40,961 nt of DNA from Alphaproteobacteria bacterium (GTDB lineage Bacteria > Pseudomonadota > Alphaproteobacteria > RF32 > CAG-239), in NCBI GenBank assembly GCA_017475935.1, contig JAFVEP010000047.1:1-40961 (forward strand), read 5' to 3'. This document shows, one piece after another, positions 32,752-40,854 of the stretch (position 1 is the stretch's first letter; the number at the start of each line of letters is the position of its first letter). The notes below the pieces were generated by a model. That model was not told the DNA's origin. It worked only from the letters and a program-made list of their open reading frames with translations, and did no database searches. Made by a program: the position numbers and the translations under genes.

Positions 32752-32973
32752 AAACGTTTCCTTTGCAACCAATTTACAAAATGACATCAGGAGAAGACAA
32801 AGACAATCGTGTTGAAAAAGTTTTCCACTCTTTTACATTTTTTTTATTTGCGCAAAAAAATAAAATGCCTATTTTCAAAAAGATAAAAATAAATATGTTT
32901 ATAAAAAAATTTTATATGTGGATTATCTGTTTTTTATTAATATACTCTTAAGCAATATTTGTTAGGGGGACAC

Positions 32974-33789
32974 ATGATTGGACTGGCATATCCGAATATT
33001 TCACCGAATATATTAACGATCGGAGATTTTGCGCTGCGGTGGTATTCCATGGCTTATTTGGTGGGGATATTGGCCGGATGGTGGCTTGTGGCTGTCCGCG
33101 TAAAAAAATATGCCATCGGGTTATCGAAAGCTGATTTGGAAGATATTGCTTTTTTTATGACGCTCGGGATTATTCTCGGCGGGCGCTTGGGCTATATTTT
33201 ATTTTACGGGGAAGGACAGTATTTGCAAAATCCGTTGGAAATTTTTGCCATTTGGCACGGCGGAATGTCTTTTCACGGCGGAATTATCGGGGTGATTGTC
33301 GCTCTTTGGCTGGCCAGTCGTAAAATAAAATTTCCATACCTTAAATTGACGGATTTGGTTGCGCCGGTTGTTCCGATCGGCATATTTTTAGGCCGGCTGG
33401 CCAATTTTGCCAATGATGAACTTTGGGGGCGCGTCACCGATGTGGCTTGGGCGGTGCGTTTTCCGCGCGGCGGCTATTTGCCGCGGCATCCGTCACAAAT
33501 TTATGAAGCTTTTTCTGAAGGAATCTTGCTGTTTGTCGTGTTGAACCTTTTGTGGAAAAATAAATGGTGTCGTGAACATACGGGTTTTCTTTCCGGAATT
33601 TTTCTGCTCGGTTATTCTCTTTTGCGGACCTTTGTGGAGCAGTTTAGAGAACCGGATGCGCAAATCGGCTTTTTGTGGGGAGGCTTAACCATGGGACAAT
33701 GCCTTTCGCTGCCGATTGACATTCTTGGAGTTTATTTGCTTTGGCGCGCGGTGCAGCCTAAGAAGCAACAGTCGTCACGTTGCAATTAA
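32974..33789 (+). CDS. lgt: prolipoprotein diacylglyceryl transferase
   Basis: Lgt adds diacylglycerol from phosphatidylglycerol to the lipobox cysteine of prolipoproteins. The 271-residue membrane protein has about seven helices. The key stretches are RWYSMAYLVGILAGWW, HGGMSFHGGIIG near 95, GRLANFANDELWGR near 137-150 (Lgt signature), RHPSQIYEA near 170 and REPDAQIGF near 225. ATG 32974 has TAGGGGG 7 bases upstream. The lipoproteins at 1339 and 14177 are expected substrates. It overlaps the convergent GGDEF-like gene by 32 bp. Confidence 0.95.
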   Translation: MIGLAYPNISPNILTIGDFALRWYSMAYLVGILAGWWLVAVRVKKYAIGLSKADLEDIAFFMTLGIILGGRLGYILFYGEGQYLQNPLEIFAIWHGGMSFHGGIIGVIVALWLASRKIKFPYLKLTDLVAPVVPIGIFLGRLANFANDELWGRVTDVAWAVRFPRGGYLPRHPSQIYEAFSEGILLFVVLNLLWKNKWCREHTGFLSGIFLLGYSLLRTFVEQFREPDAQIGFLWGGLTMGQCLSLPIDILGVYLLWRAVQPKKQQSSRCN

Positions 33790-34933
33790 AACGATAGCTC
33801 TTCTTTAAGGCATTATGGGCGCGGTCGGTGACTTCCGTTGCATTCAGATCTTTGCGTGTTTTTTCGGAGACACAGATGGAAATGGTTATTTTTAAGTTTT
33901 TCTTGTTTGTCAAAATAAATTCCGAAGCGGCGATTTCGCGGCGGATGTTGTCGGCATATTCACGCACATGACGAGCATCTTCGTTTTTGAAAACGATAAT
34001 CAGCTCCGCTTCGTTTAAGCGATAAATTTCAGAGTTGTGCGGAAAATCACGGATTTTATCGACAATCATTTGCTCCAAAACCTGCATTTTATGTTTGCCG
34101 ATGACATCAATTAATTTGTCGCGATTGTCAATACTGAATAATGCGATGGTGTATTTAAACGGAAATTTGTTGTTGGCGCGCGATAAATAAGATTTCAGGC
34201 TGCCGACATGGTCTAAATAATCGTATAGGCGGCGTTGGTACAGATCGACCAACGTGACATACAGCAAAATGGTGATAAAGCCGCAGAAAAATGTTGTTAG
34301 TCCAGATGGTGCGGCAGAATAAAAAATGCCCATAAATAAACTGGAATCCGCATAAAAAAGACCGGTATTCAGTAAAGTGTTTTTGATGCTGATATCAATG
34401 GCCAAAGGGGCAAGCATCATCAGCCAGAAAACAACGGCCGGCAGCGGCATTGATTCCCACATGAAATGATCCGGTGAAAGGTTTTGTATTAAATGACCGG
34501 CATGCTCAATTAAAACAATTTCCGCCATTAAGGCCAAAAAAAGATATTTGCCGCGCGGTGAGCGCAAAACATTTTGCGGCAGAAAATAAAACAATGCAAA
34601 ATTTAGCGGAAATGCAAAACATAAACAAATATATTCACTTTGATGTATATAATCCGCCCCGTACTTTTGTTTCATCCAGTTGATTAAAAGATAGCAGGTT
34701 GTACCGAGAAAAATGCTGAAAAAAGGCTTCGATTGGTTGAGGATATATAGAAAAATCAGCATTAAAGCGGACAGAGAAAGAAAAGTGTAATGGAAAAAAT
34801 TGTTTAACGCCGAATCATAGGGAGATTGCGCAAAAAACATAACGAGTGCCGCCGCAAAAAGCATTGCCGGCAGAAAAGATCTTTTGATGGTAAAAAAGAT
34901 GTATTTTAAATTGCTCAATGGTTGATTCGTCAT
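33758..34933 (-). CDS. membrane protein with degenerate GGDEF-like domain
   Basis: The 391-residue protein has six or more membrane helices (about 15-235). A cytoplasmic domain at about 250-391 follows the diguanylate cyclase layout: YTIALFSIDNRDKLIDVIGKH, a dimer-like helix, then IYRLNEAELIIVFKN where GGDEF should be, then an ITISICVSEK strand. The signature reads NEAEL, so cyclase activity is unlikely; it might bind a nucleotide or just dimerise. AAAGGAAA precedes ATG 34933. Its last 32 bp overlap the end of lgt. Domain call is by fold pattern. Confidence 0.65.
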   Translation of the reverse strand: MTNQPLSNLKYIFFTIKRSFLPAMLFAAALVMFFAQSPYDSALNNFFHYTFLSLSALMLIFLYILNQSKPFFSIFLGTTCYLLINWMKQKYGADYIHQSEYICLCFAFPLNFALFYFLPQNVLRSPRGKYLFLALMAEIVLIEHAGHLIQNLSPDHFMWESMPLPAVVFWLMMLAPLAIDISIKNTLLNTGLFYADSSLFMGIFYSAAPSGLTTFFCGFITILLYVTLVDLYQRRLYDYLDHVGSLKSYLSRANNKFPFKYTIALFSIDNRDKLIDVIGKHKMQVLEQMIVDKIRDFPHNSEIYRLNEAELIIVFKNEDARHVREYADNIRREIAASEFILTNKKNLKITISICVSEKTRKDLNATEVTDRAHNALKKSYRFNCNVTTVAS

Positions 34934-34973
34934 ATTTTTTTCCTTTGCACGAGGCAGTGTAGCGTAAAAGAGT

Positions 34974-36056
34974 TTAAATTTTGTTTATGCACTTGATGAT
35001 GCTGCTGTCGCCGTAAGAGTAAAAACGATACTTTTGTTCAATCGCATGTGCATAAGCTTTTTGCATGCGCTCAAGACCGCCGATGGCGCAGATCAACATA
35101 AACAATGTTGATTTTGGTAAATGGAAATTGGTGACAATCAGGTCAATGATACGGAATTTGTATCCGGGTGTGAGAAAAATGCTGGTTTCGCCGCAGAAGG
35201 GGTGGAGGACGCCTTTTTCATCGGCAGCGCTTTCCAGTAAACGAACGGAAGTAGTACCGACGGCGATAATGCGTCGGCCTTCTTTTTTAGCCTGATTGAT
35301 TATTTGACAGGCGTTTTCATTGATCATGCCGTATTCGGCGTGCATTTTATGTCCTTCGGTCGTATCTGATTTAACCGGAAGAAAAGTTCCGGCACCGACA
35401 TGTAACGTCAGAAAGACACGCTGAACACCGAGCTGATCTATTTGCTGTAAAAGATTGTCCGTAAAATGAAGACCGGCTGTTGGAGCGGCAACAGCACCTT
35501 CATGTTTTGCGTAAACTGTTTGGTAGTCTTCTTTGTCGTTGTATGGATTCCACAAACCATGCGTCGGCCGATCACGCTTAATATATGGCGGCAACGGCAT
35601 CGCGCCGTACTTTTCCAGATTTTTCGCCAGTTGTTCGGGCGGACAATTAAAACGGATGAGAACGCCGTCCTCATCATCTTTGCGTAAAACTTCGGCACTG
35701 AAAACCGAATCTTCGGCGCTGATTTCAGCCGTGTAAAAATATACGGTATCGCCGACATGCAGTCTTTTGGCATTTTTGATAAATGCCCACCAACGAATGC
35801 CGTCATCGGGATGATAAAGCGTGACTTCGACCAGAGCTTCGCCGCGCTTGCCGTATAAACGAGCCGGAATAACTTTGGTATCGTTAAAAACCATAACATC
35901 ACCGGGACGAAGAAGTTTGGGTAAATCATAAAAATGGCGGTCAGTGATTGTGGATTCGTCAGATAAATCCAAAAGTCGCGAATGATCTCGCGGGTTGGCC
36001 GGAGCTTTGGCGATAAGTTCTTTATCTAAATTGAAATCAAATATATCAACTTTCAT
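34974..36056 (-). CDS. queA: tRNA preQ1(34) S-adenosylmethionine ribosyltransferase-isomerase
   Basis: QueA transfers the ribosyl group of S-adenosylmethionine to preQ1 in tRNA, making epoxyqueuosine. The 360-residue protein has the family pattern DFNLDKELIAKAPANPRDHS, VFNDTKVIPARLYGK, VAAPTAGLHFT near 190, LHVGAGTFLPVK near 220 and VGTTSVRLLES near 265. It ends in the SYGDSSII segment. Length is normal. tgt is not in the window. It is preceded by the divergent-looking but same-strand secreted protein gene 43 bp upstream. Confidence 0.95.
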   Translation of the reverse strand: MKVDIFDFNLDKELIAKAPANPRDHSRLLDLSDESTITDRHFYDLPKLLRPGDVMVFNDTKVIPARLYGKRGEALVEVTLYHPDDGIRWWAFIKNAKRLHVGDTVYFYTAEISAEDSVFSAEVLRKDDEDGVLIRFNCPPEQLAKNLEKYGAMPLPPYIKRDRPTHGLWNPYNDKEDYQTVYAKHEGAVAAPTAGLHFTDNLLQQIDQLGVQRVFLTLHVGAGTFLPVKSDTTEGHKMHAEYGMINENACQIINQAKKEGRRIIAVGTTSVRLLESAADEKGVLHPFCGETSIFLTPGYKFRIIDLIVTNFHLPKSTLFMLICAIGGLERMQKAYAHAIEQKYRFYSYGDSSIIKCINKI

Positions 36057-36099
36057 ATGTGTTGTTCACTTTCACAATTCGGTTAAGTCATAAAAACGA

Positions 36100-36789
36100 T
36101 TACAGAAGGTGTTCCTCGTCCTTGAAATCTGCCAATACCTCTTTCAAACGCGGGTTTTCGGTATAACGGCCGGAACTGATGAGATTAATATCATAAACGT
36201 GTTCTTCTTTGATTCGTTTATAAGATGCAACTTTGTCTGCAGTATATTCGGCGTAAAAGTCAGACGGATTGGTCGGCTTTTTCGGGGCATTGTTTTTTTG
36301 CTCCGGATCGATAGCGGTCGGAAGCACATGAGAGCGTTGATCAGAGGCAAGATTTTCGCTTGAGGATATTTTTTCTTTTTTGGATTCATCCGATTCGCTG
36401 ACAGCGGCATTTTTTGCCGGGGTCGATTCGCTTGTTTGCAGATCAATGGTCAGCGGTGTCGGCGATTTCGGTTCTTCGCTTGCGGTTGTCAGAATATTTC
36501 CCGTGTCCGTTTTTTCTTGCGCATGTTCTGTATTTGTGTTTGGTGTTGCGCTCGTTTTCTCATTTGTTTCATTTTCTTGAGCGGCGCGCAGGGCTTCTTG
36601 CTCTCGGCGCAGTTCTTCTTGCCGGCGTACACGTTCGGCCAACGGTGATTTTTCGGTGCTGCTGACGGTAGATACGGCACTTTTAGGCATGAAAAATGTC
36701 GGCATCTTATCCGTGCGCTGAAAAGCCAAAGCCAACGGCAAAGGAAAAGGACTGATAAACAACAGTAAAAAAGTGATATGTTTTTTCAT
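36100..36789 (-). CDS. secreted low-complexity hypothetical protein
   Basis: I do not recognise this 229-residue protein. It has a signal peptide (KKHITFLLLFISPFPLPLALAF). A short coiled-coil-like stretch (RRQEELRREQEALRAAQENE) follows, then a long Ser/Thr/Glu/Pro/Asn-rich disordered region. A more ordered C-terminus ends YTENPRLKEVLADFKDEEHLL. It is probably periplasmic or outer-membrane associated. It lies upstream of queA and diverges from the HExxH gene. Confidence 0.55.
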   Translation of the reverse strand: MKKHITFLLLFISPFPLPLALAFQRTDKMPTFFMPKSAVSTVSSTEKSPLAERVRRQEELRREQEALRAAQENETNEKTSATPNTNTEHAQEKTDTGNILTTASEEPKSPTPLTIDLQTSESTPAKNAAVSESDESKKEKISSSENLASDQRSHVLPTAIDPEQKNNAPKKPTNPSDFYAEYTADKVASYKRIKEEHVYDINLISSGRYTENPRLKEVLADFKDEEHLL

Positions 36790-36850
36790 GAAAACCTCTG
36801 GACGGCATTATAAAGATGAATCGTTAACGCAGATTTAAGATGTATGAAAT

Positions 36851-37540
36851 ATGATCATTTTTATGAAGTACAACATATGGATTGTCATGATTTTGATTTT
36901 GTTTCGGACCGCCGAAAGCGTGGCGGCCGATTCGTTGCCGCGCGGGTTGGAAGAAAAATGCCGGCAAAAGGTTTTGGCGGCTGATCCGGTGAAAATAACA
37001 TATAATTTCGGCGAGCTGAAATTGGATAACACAAAGACAACCGCAGAAGTTAGCAAATCATGCGGCGGCCATGATGCGGTCGGTTGCTTTCACAGCAGCA
37101 GAGTAAAAAAGTGGAGACATCAACCACGGCAGATTCACATCGGAGATTACGTTTGCCACTACAATGAAATTCAAGTCGCGTATGATTTTACGGGAAGATC
37201 GATCGATTTGAGCAAGGAATATGACGCATGTGGCCAGCGAGCTATATTAAGACATGAGCTTCAGCATTTTATGATTTGGAAAACTTCGATGAATTTAATG
37301 ATGAAAGAAACAAAACTTTTACTCGTCGATCAGGTTGCCAAAGATATAAAAATATGTTCGGAAGAAGAAACATATTATGCCGATCCTCACAAGCTATATC
37401 GCATTTTTGAAAAAATAAAGCAAAAATGGTGGAATATTGTCCAAGAAAATGATCAAATCTTGGATGAAGTCGACCATGATTTTGAAAATGAGGTCAACGA
37501 CCCGGTTTGTTTTCCGGCAAGTCTGACCGTTTCATTTTAA
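36851..37540 (+). CDS. secreted HExxH protein 1, putative metallopeptidase
   Basis: The 229-residue protein has a signal peptide (KYNIWIVMILILFRTAESVAA; ATG 36863 may be the true start) and the zinc-type motif RHELQH near 129-134. It is not a family I can name. It is related to the protein at 38411: both start with Cys near residue 37, then V-YN-GQLK or ITYNFGELK, and both have an RHE..H motif after a Cys-containing stretch. Cysteines suggest disulfides in the periplasm. Activity as a protease is inferred only from HExxH. It overlaps the convergent gene by 9 bp. Confidence 0.6.
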   Translation: MIIFMKYNIWIVMILILFRTAESVAADSLPRGLEEKCRQKVLAADPVKITYNFGELKLDNTKTTAEVSKSCGGHDAVGCFHSSRVKKWRHQPRQIHIGDYVCHYNEIQVAYDFTGRSIDLSKEYDACGQRAILRHELQHFMIWKTSMNLMMKETKLLLVDQVAKDIKICSEEETYYADPHKLYRIFEKIKQKWWNIVQENDQILDEVDHDFENEVNDPVCFPASLTVSF

Positions 37541-38323
37541 AGTTCGGATTTCATTTTTCATGTCTGCCAATTCGGTCAGAAGATCTGGATTGATAATATC
37601 TAATCCTTTTCCGATGCGATTCAGATCGTGAAGATATTGATCGAAAAGGTTTTGATAAATTTGGTAGGTTTGTTGTGAAATGTGTTTTTCTTTAGAGGGT
37701 TGAGCTGCGATGATACGGCGTTGTCTATTCATGTCGACATGCATTTGCGGATATGTTAAAATGTGATGATATTCATTATCAAAAAGAGAGAGATAGTGAA
37801 TTCTATTTGGATGGCCATGAAGCCACCATGAAATTTGTCGGTTTTGTTCAGAGAGTTTTTGTGCGATTTGCTTTTCAAAAAAATACGGATTTGTGGCGCT
37901 GATCAGATAAATTTTTTGTTGCGGCGGTGCTTTTTTCAAAAAATCATTATATTTTTTGCGCACGGCGGTGTAGATCTTGTCAGATCGCACGTTTTGTTCT
38001 CGAATTTGATTCAACATTCGGTAGTTGGCAAATTTATAGGCAGAGGATTCTTTTGCGAAGTATTGCACAATTTTTTGTCGGCGCTGAGTTTCATTATCTA
38101 CCGATGAAAATTCACGCCGCAGCAAAGCTAACAGATCCTTCGGATAGAGCGAACGTGACCATAAAATATTTTTTTGATACTCCGCCTGATTGGTTTCAGA
38201 CATGAATTGTTCCTGTAAAAGAGGATTAATAAAATCATTGGCAGACCGGTATGCGGCCTGCACATTTATCGATGAAAAAAGAAACGGTAAAATAAAATAT
38301 ATGATATGAGAAGCGTTTTTCAT
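37532..38323 (-). CDS. secreted hypothetical protein
   Basis: This 263-residue protein is not recognised. It has a signal peptide (MKNASHIIYFILPFLFSSINVQA) and a helical, charged mature part rich in Gln, Arg and Tyr, with no cysteines or clear motif. It sits between two related HExxH genes and runs opposite to both, so it may belong to the same function, but that is only position. AAAGGA precedes ATG 38323. Confidence 0.55.
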   Translation of the reverse strand: MKNASHIIYFILPFLFSSINVQAAYRSANDFINPLLQEQFMSETNQAEYQKNILWSRSLYPKDLLALLRREFSSVDNETQRRQKIVQYFAKESSAYKFANYRMLNQIREQNVRSDKIYTAVRKKYNDFLKKAPPQQKIYLISATNPYFFEKQIAQKLSEQNRQISWWLHGHPNRIHYLSLFDNEYHHILTYPQMHVDMNRQRRIIAAQPSKEKHISQQTYQIYQNLFDQYLHDLNRIGKGLDIINPDLLTELADMKNEIRTLK

Positions 38324-38410
38324 TGAAATAGTCCTTTATTCGTAAACATACATGAAAAGTATTAACGTCGATTTAATAAATTATTTATAAAATAGAGCAA
38401 GGAGTGCGAA

Positions 38411-39100
38411 ATGAAAAAAATATGCTTGTTAATGCTGGCTCTGTTGCTGGTGGATATCAGATCGGCCGGCGCGGTTTCACGGCAATATATGGAACAAAAA
38501 TGTCAGAGATTGATGCGTGAAAACCCTCCGGAAATTATGGTATCATATAACTATGGTCAGTTGAAATATGATCATACGCAAGATCGTGCCGGACTTGAAA
38601 AAATATTTAAGACCATCACGCCGGAAAAAGATTTGGTCGGCGAAATAGACGGGGTAACTTTGCTGAATCCGAAAGTTGAAACAGCATCGGAAATGCGTTT
38701 GGAAGAACTTTCTTCCGATCACGGATGCTTGATTCCGAAAAAAGTGATGCTTCATGTTATGTTTGTTGATCCGACGATTTATATTTTGAAAAATTTGCCG
38801 GAAGATACGTGTCGATACAAATTAACGCTTCGCCACGAACAAACCCATGCCGATATCGGACATAGCGCGCTTTATTTGTTTGCGAAAGTTGCTCAGAAGC
38901 AGTTGCAAAAGAAAGTTGCTGAACAAGGGGCGCGCATCGTTACGGCCGAAAATGTGGAACAATCGGTTCAGGAAATGAATCTGTCATATCAAAACGGTAT
39001 TTCGGAATTGTTTGCAAAATTTACGCAAGTTCTGAAAGACGAACAAGCCGAGTTGGATACGGCGGAAAATTATGCGAAGGAAACAGCTCTCTGCCGTTGA
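38411..39100 (+). CDS. secreted HExxH protein 2, putative metallopeptidase
   Basis: The 229-residue protein has a signal peptide (KKICLLMLALLLVDIRSAGA), then MEQKCQRLM and MVSYNYGQLKYDHT, which parallel LEEKCRQKV and ITYNFGELKLDNT of the gene at 36851. The motif RHEQTHADIGH near 138-148 fits HExxH. A helical C-terminal half ends with Cys. The strong AAGGAG ribosome site is before ATG 38411. The two proteins have exactly the same length, which supports duplication and divergence. Family unknown to me. Confidence 0.62.
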   Translation: MKKICLLMLALLLVDIRSAGAVSRQYMEQKCQRLMRENPPEIMVSYNYGQLKYDHTQDRAGLEKIFKTITPEKDLVGEIDGVTLLNPKVETASEMRLEELSSDHGCLIPKKVMLHVMFVDPTIYILKNLPEDTCRYKLTLRHEQTHADIGHSALYLFAKVAQKQLQKKVAEQGARIVTAENVEQSVQEMNLSYQNGISELFAKFTQVLKDEQAELDTAENYAKETALCR

Positions 39101-39109
39101 TAGGTGCGA

Positions 39110-39781
39110 CTAGGCGCAAAATTTTTCTTCCAAAAAACGCAAACATTCATCAATATTATCGACGGCATAGTCAATATATTCGGTTGCTTTGTCATTTTCT
39201 TTGCCGTGGCACAGGCGAACGGTCGACATGCCTGCCTTCTTGGCAAATTCAAGATTGGAATAGCTGTCGTCAATAAACAAACAGTCTTCAGGTTTGACTC
39301 CGATTTCAGTGCAGAATTTGAGATAAACATCCGGACTTTCGTTTTTTTTGTAACAGTCAAATTCTTCAACCGAATAAAATTTTCCGGCAAAAAATTCAGC
39401 CAAACCGAGCTTTTGTAAAATGGCATCACAAGCATCATGTGAGCTTGTCGATAAAATGTATTGCGGACACTTCAGTTTTTCGATTCGATCCAAAAGACCT
39501 TCATACGGCGTGATCGGCATTAAATTTTCTTCCTTACGCTTGTGATAGGCATCAAACATAGCTTTGGGCGAAATACCGTATTTTTGGATGAAAATTTCTC
39601 CGCCGTCGCGATAGGTACGATATGACTCGGTTACCATAGCCTTGGCGGTTTGAAAATCAAGCGGAATATGCAGATCGTTGATCGCAGCCTCAGCCGTGAT
39701 TTTATCCAATAGGTCATGAAATTCAGGCGTTTCTCTGTATAAAGTGTTATCCAAATCCCATACAATTACTTTCTGATCCAT
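39110..39781 (-). CDS. HAD-family hydrolase, pyrimidine 5'-nucleotidase-like
   Basis: The 223-residue cytoplasmic protein has HAD motif I VWDLDNTLY at 8-16, motif II LSTSSHD near 110, a Lys of motif III in YKKNESPDVY, and motif IV FIDDSYSNLEFAKKAGM near 165. Its cap is the small alpha-helical type seen in pyrimidine 5'-nucleotidases such as SDT1-like enzymes. It dephosphorylates a small molecule, substrate not deducible. A promoter lies upstream. It converges with the HExxH protein 2 gene. Confidence 0.86.
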   Translation of the reverse strand: MDQKVIVWDLDNTLYRETPEFHDLLDKITAEAAINDLHIPLDFQTAKAMVTESYRTYRDGGEIFIQKYGISPKAMFDAYHKRKEENLMPITPYEGLLDRIEKLKCPQYILSTSSHDACDAILQKLGLAEFFAGKFYSVEEFDCYKKNESPDVYLKFCTEIGVKPEDCLFIDDSYSNLEFAKKAGMSTVRLCHGKENDKATEYIDYAVDNIDECLRFLEEKFCA

Positions 39782-39812
39782 AAATACATTCCTTCTTTTA
39801 TTTAGCCGAACA

Positions 39813-39840
39813 AGTATAGCATAATCGTCAAAAAGGTCAA
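39813..39840 (-). promoter_or_regulatory. promoter of the HAD hydrolase gene
   Basis: On the minus strand TTGACC (39840-39835) and TATACT (39818-39813) are 16 bases apart, about 32 bp ahead of the start codon. Both boxes are close to sigma70 consensus. Confidence 0.6.
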
Positions 39841-39930
39841 GACAAAAGGTGGGTCATGCCTAGAATTGTAAAATAAAAACAGAAGCCGAACAATTTAAGT
39901 GAAAGAAAAAAGTAGCAAATAAAAAAAGAA

Positions 39931-39967
39931 TCGTGTAGTCGGTAATTAAGAAAAAAGGACCACACGA
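39931..39967 (+). promoter_or_regulatory. inverted repeat enclosing a ribosome site
   Basis: TCGTGTAGTC (39931-39940) pairs with GACCACACGA (39958-39967) with one mismatch, leaving a 17-base loop that contains most of the AAAAAAGGA ribosome site. The stem reaches the first base of the 39967 start codon, so folding would hinder translation. Confidence 0.5.
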
Positions 39968-40122
39968 TGAAAGAATTATATACAGAAGAAAAAATAAAAA
40001 ACAAGCAAAAACATTACGAACATATCACAAAACGAGAGCGAGATAAATTTGAAAAAATGAGTGCCGAGGAAATTTATGCTGTTTGCCAAGCACAGATAAA
40101 CTCCTTATCAGTCTGTGATTGA
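39967..40122 (+). CDS. small 51-residue protein, unknown
   Basis: The reading frame encodes a charged helical protein: MKELYTEEKIKNKQKHYEH, then a Lys/Arg/Glu-rich middle, and a tail with two cysteines (CQAQINSLSVCD). AAAAAAGGA lies 7 bases before the ATG, which is a good ribosome site, and a hairpin overlaps it. It is not recognised. It overlaps the 3' end of the convergent pilin-like gene by 15 bp. The good initiation region is the main reason to believe it; it could still be chance. Confidence 0.45.
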   Translation: MKELYTEEKIKNKQKHYEHITKRERDKFEKMSAEEIYAVCQAQINSLSVCD

Positions 40123-40854
40123 TCTTTTAATGCTCAAAAGCAGAAAGTTGCGTTCGCCTTGGCATATCGCTGCAATTTGCGCTTTCGTCCCCTTTGAGAT
40201 GCGGCGGCAGTGATAGTTACCCTCTGCATCATAACATGTCGGGGTGTTGTATGACTTATTTAAACTGTTAACCAGAGCACTGTCAAGAGGGAGGTTTTGC
40301 ATGGCCCAGTCAATTAAATTGATACAATCCTCAGTCAGTAAGTTATCATGCTTCACCATAAAATCATAGTTATTTTTGCCGCCCGTGACCACAAACCTGA
40401 GTGTTCCCCCCAGAGGCGAAACGTTATTAAAGTTCTGCGGTTTAACAAACATATCAACGAAGGCCTGAGCACCAGCTGTGATATCACTTTTAAACAGCGG
40501 TTCCAATTCGTTCGGGTGTTCAAGGAGAAATATTTTGTAATTATTGACACCTTCTGCAATAATTTCTTTGGTTTGGTTGAGTTTATGTTGATGCATGGCA
40601 TGAGAATAGCCGGTGATTGAGCCGACGGTCAGGACACCGATGATGGCGAGAACGCCTAACATTTCGATCATACTTCTTCCGCTCTGCTTGTATCTGCTTG
40701 CAACTTTCTTACTCGTGTACCATTGGTTGTACACGTCGTTCGAAACTTTCGGCGCATCTTCGGCGCATAGCGAAAGAAGACGACCGTATTGCGGCGCCTC
40801 TGCACCACACTCCGGCCGCAGGTTTGTTAGGAAAATGTTTGTTTTTGTTCTCAT
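40108..40854 (-). CDS. pilin-like protein 2 (type IV/II prepilin N-terminus)
   Basis: The 248-residue protein has a 59-residue hydrophilic leader (MRTKTNIFLTNLRPEC and on to KQSG), cleavage site G-RSMIE with Glu at +5, and the same helix MLGVLAIIGVLTVGSITGYS as the gene at 12376. The C-terminal half is different but keeps CINLI and a C..C-RRI..TKAQIAAIC arrangement. Its leader contains APQYGR at 20-25, a segment found next to the cleavage site in pilin-like 1, so leader pieces have been shuffled. Upstream DNA is the second copy of the shared 108-bp block. It is probably processed by a prepilin peptidase; no machinery is nearby. Confidence 0.8.
   Translation of the reverse strand: MRTKTNIFLTNLRPECGAEAPQYGRLLSLCAEDAPKVSNDVYNQWYTSKKVASRYKQSGRSMIEMLGVLAIIGVLTVGSITGYSHAMHQHKLNQTKEIIAEGVNNYKIFLLEHPNELEPLFKSDITAGAQAFVDMFVKPQNFNNVSPLGGTLRFVVTGGKNNYDFMVKHDNLLTEDCINLIDWAMQNLPLDSALVNSLNKSYNTPTCYDAEGNYHCRRISKGTKAQIAAICQGERNFLLLSIKRSITD
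40714..40735. repeat. inverted repeat in the pilin-like 2 leader (copy 2)
   Basis: CGTGTAC and GTACACG flank the loop CATTGGTT. The core stem matches that at 13002-13020 while the loops differ. Confidence 0.65.

Noticed and set aside
32763..32951. 62-codon plus-strand frame before lgt
   Set aside because: AT-rich low-complexity translation, weak start and no ribosome site; more likely the lgt leader region.
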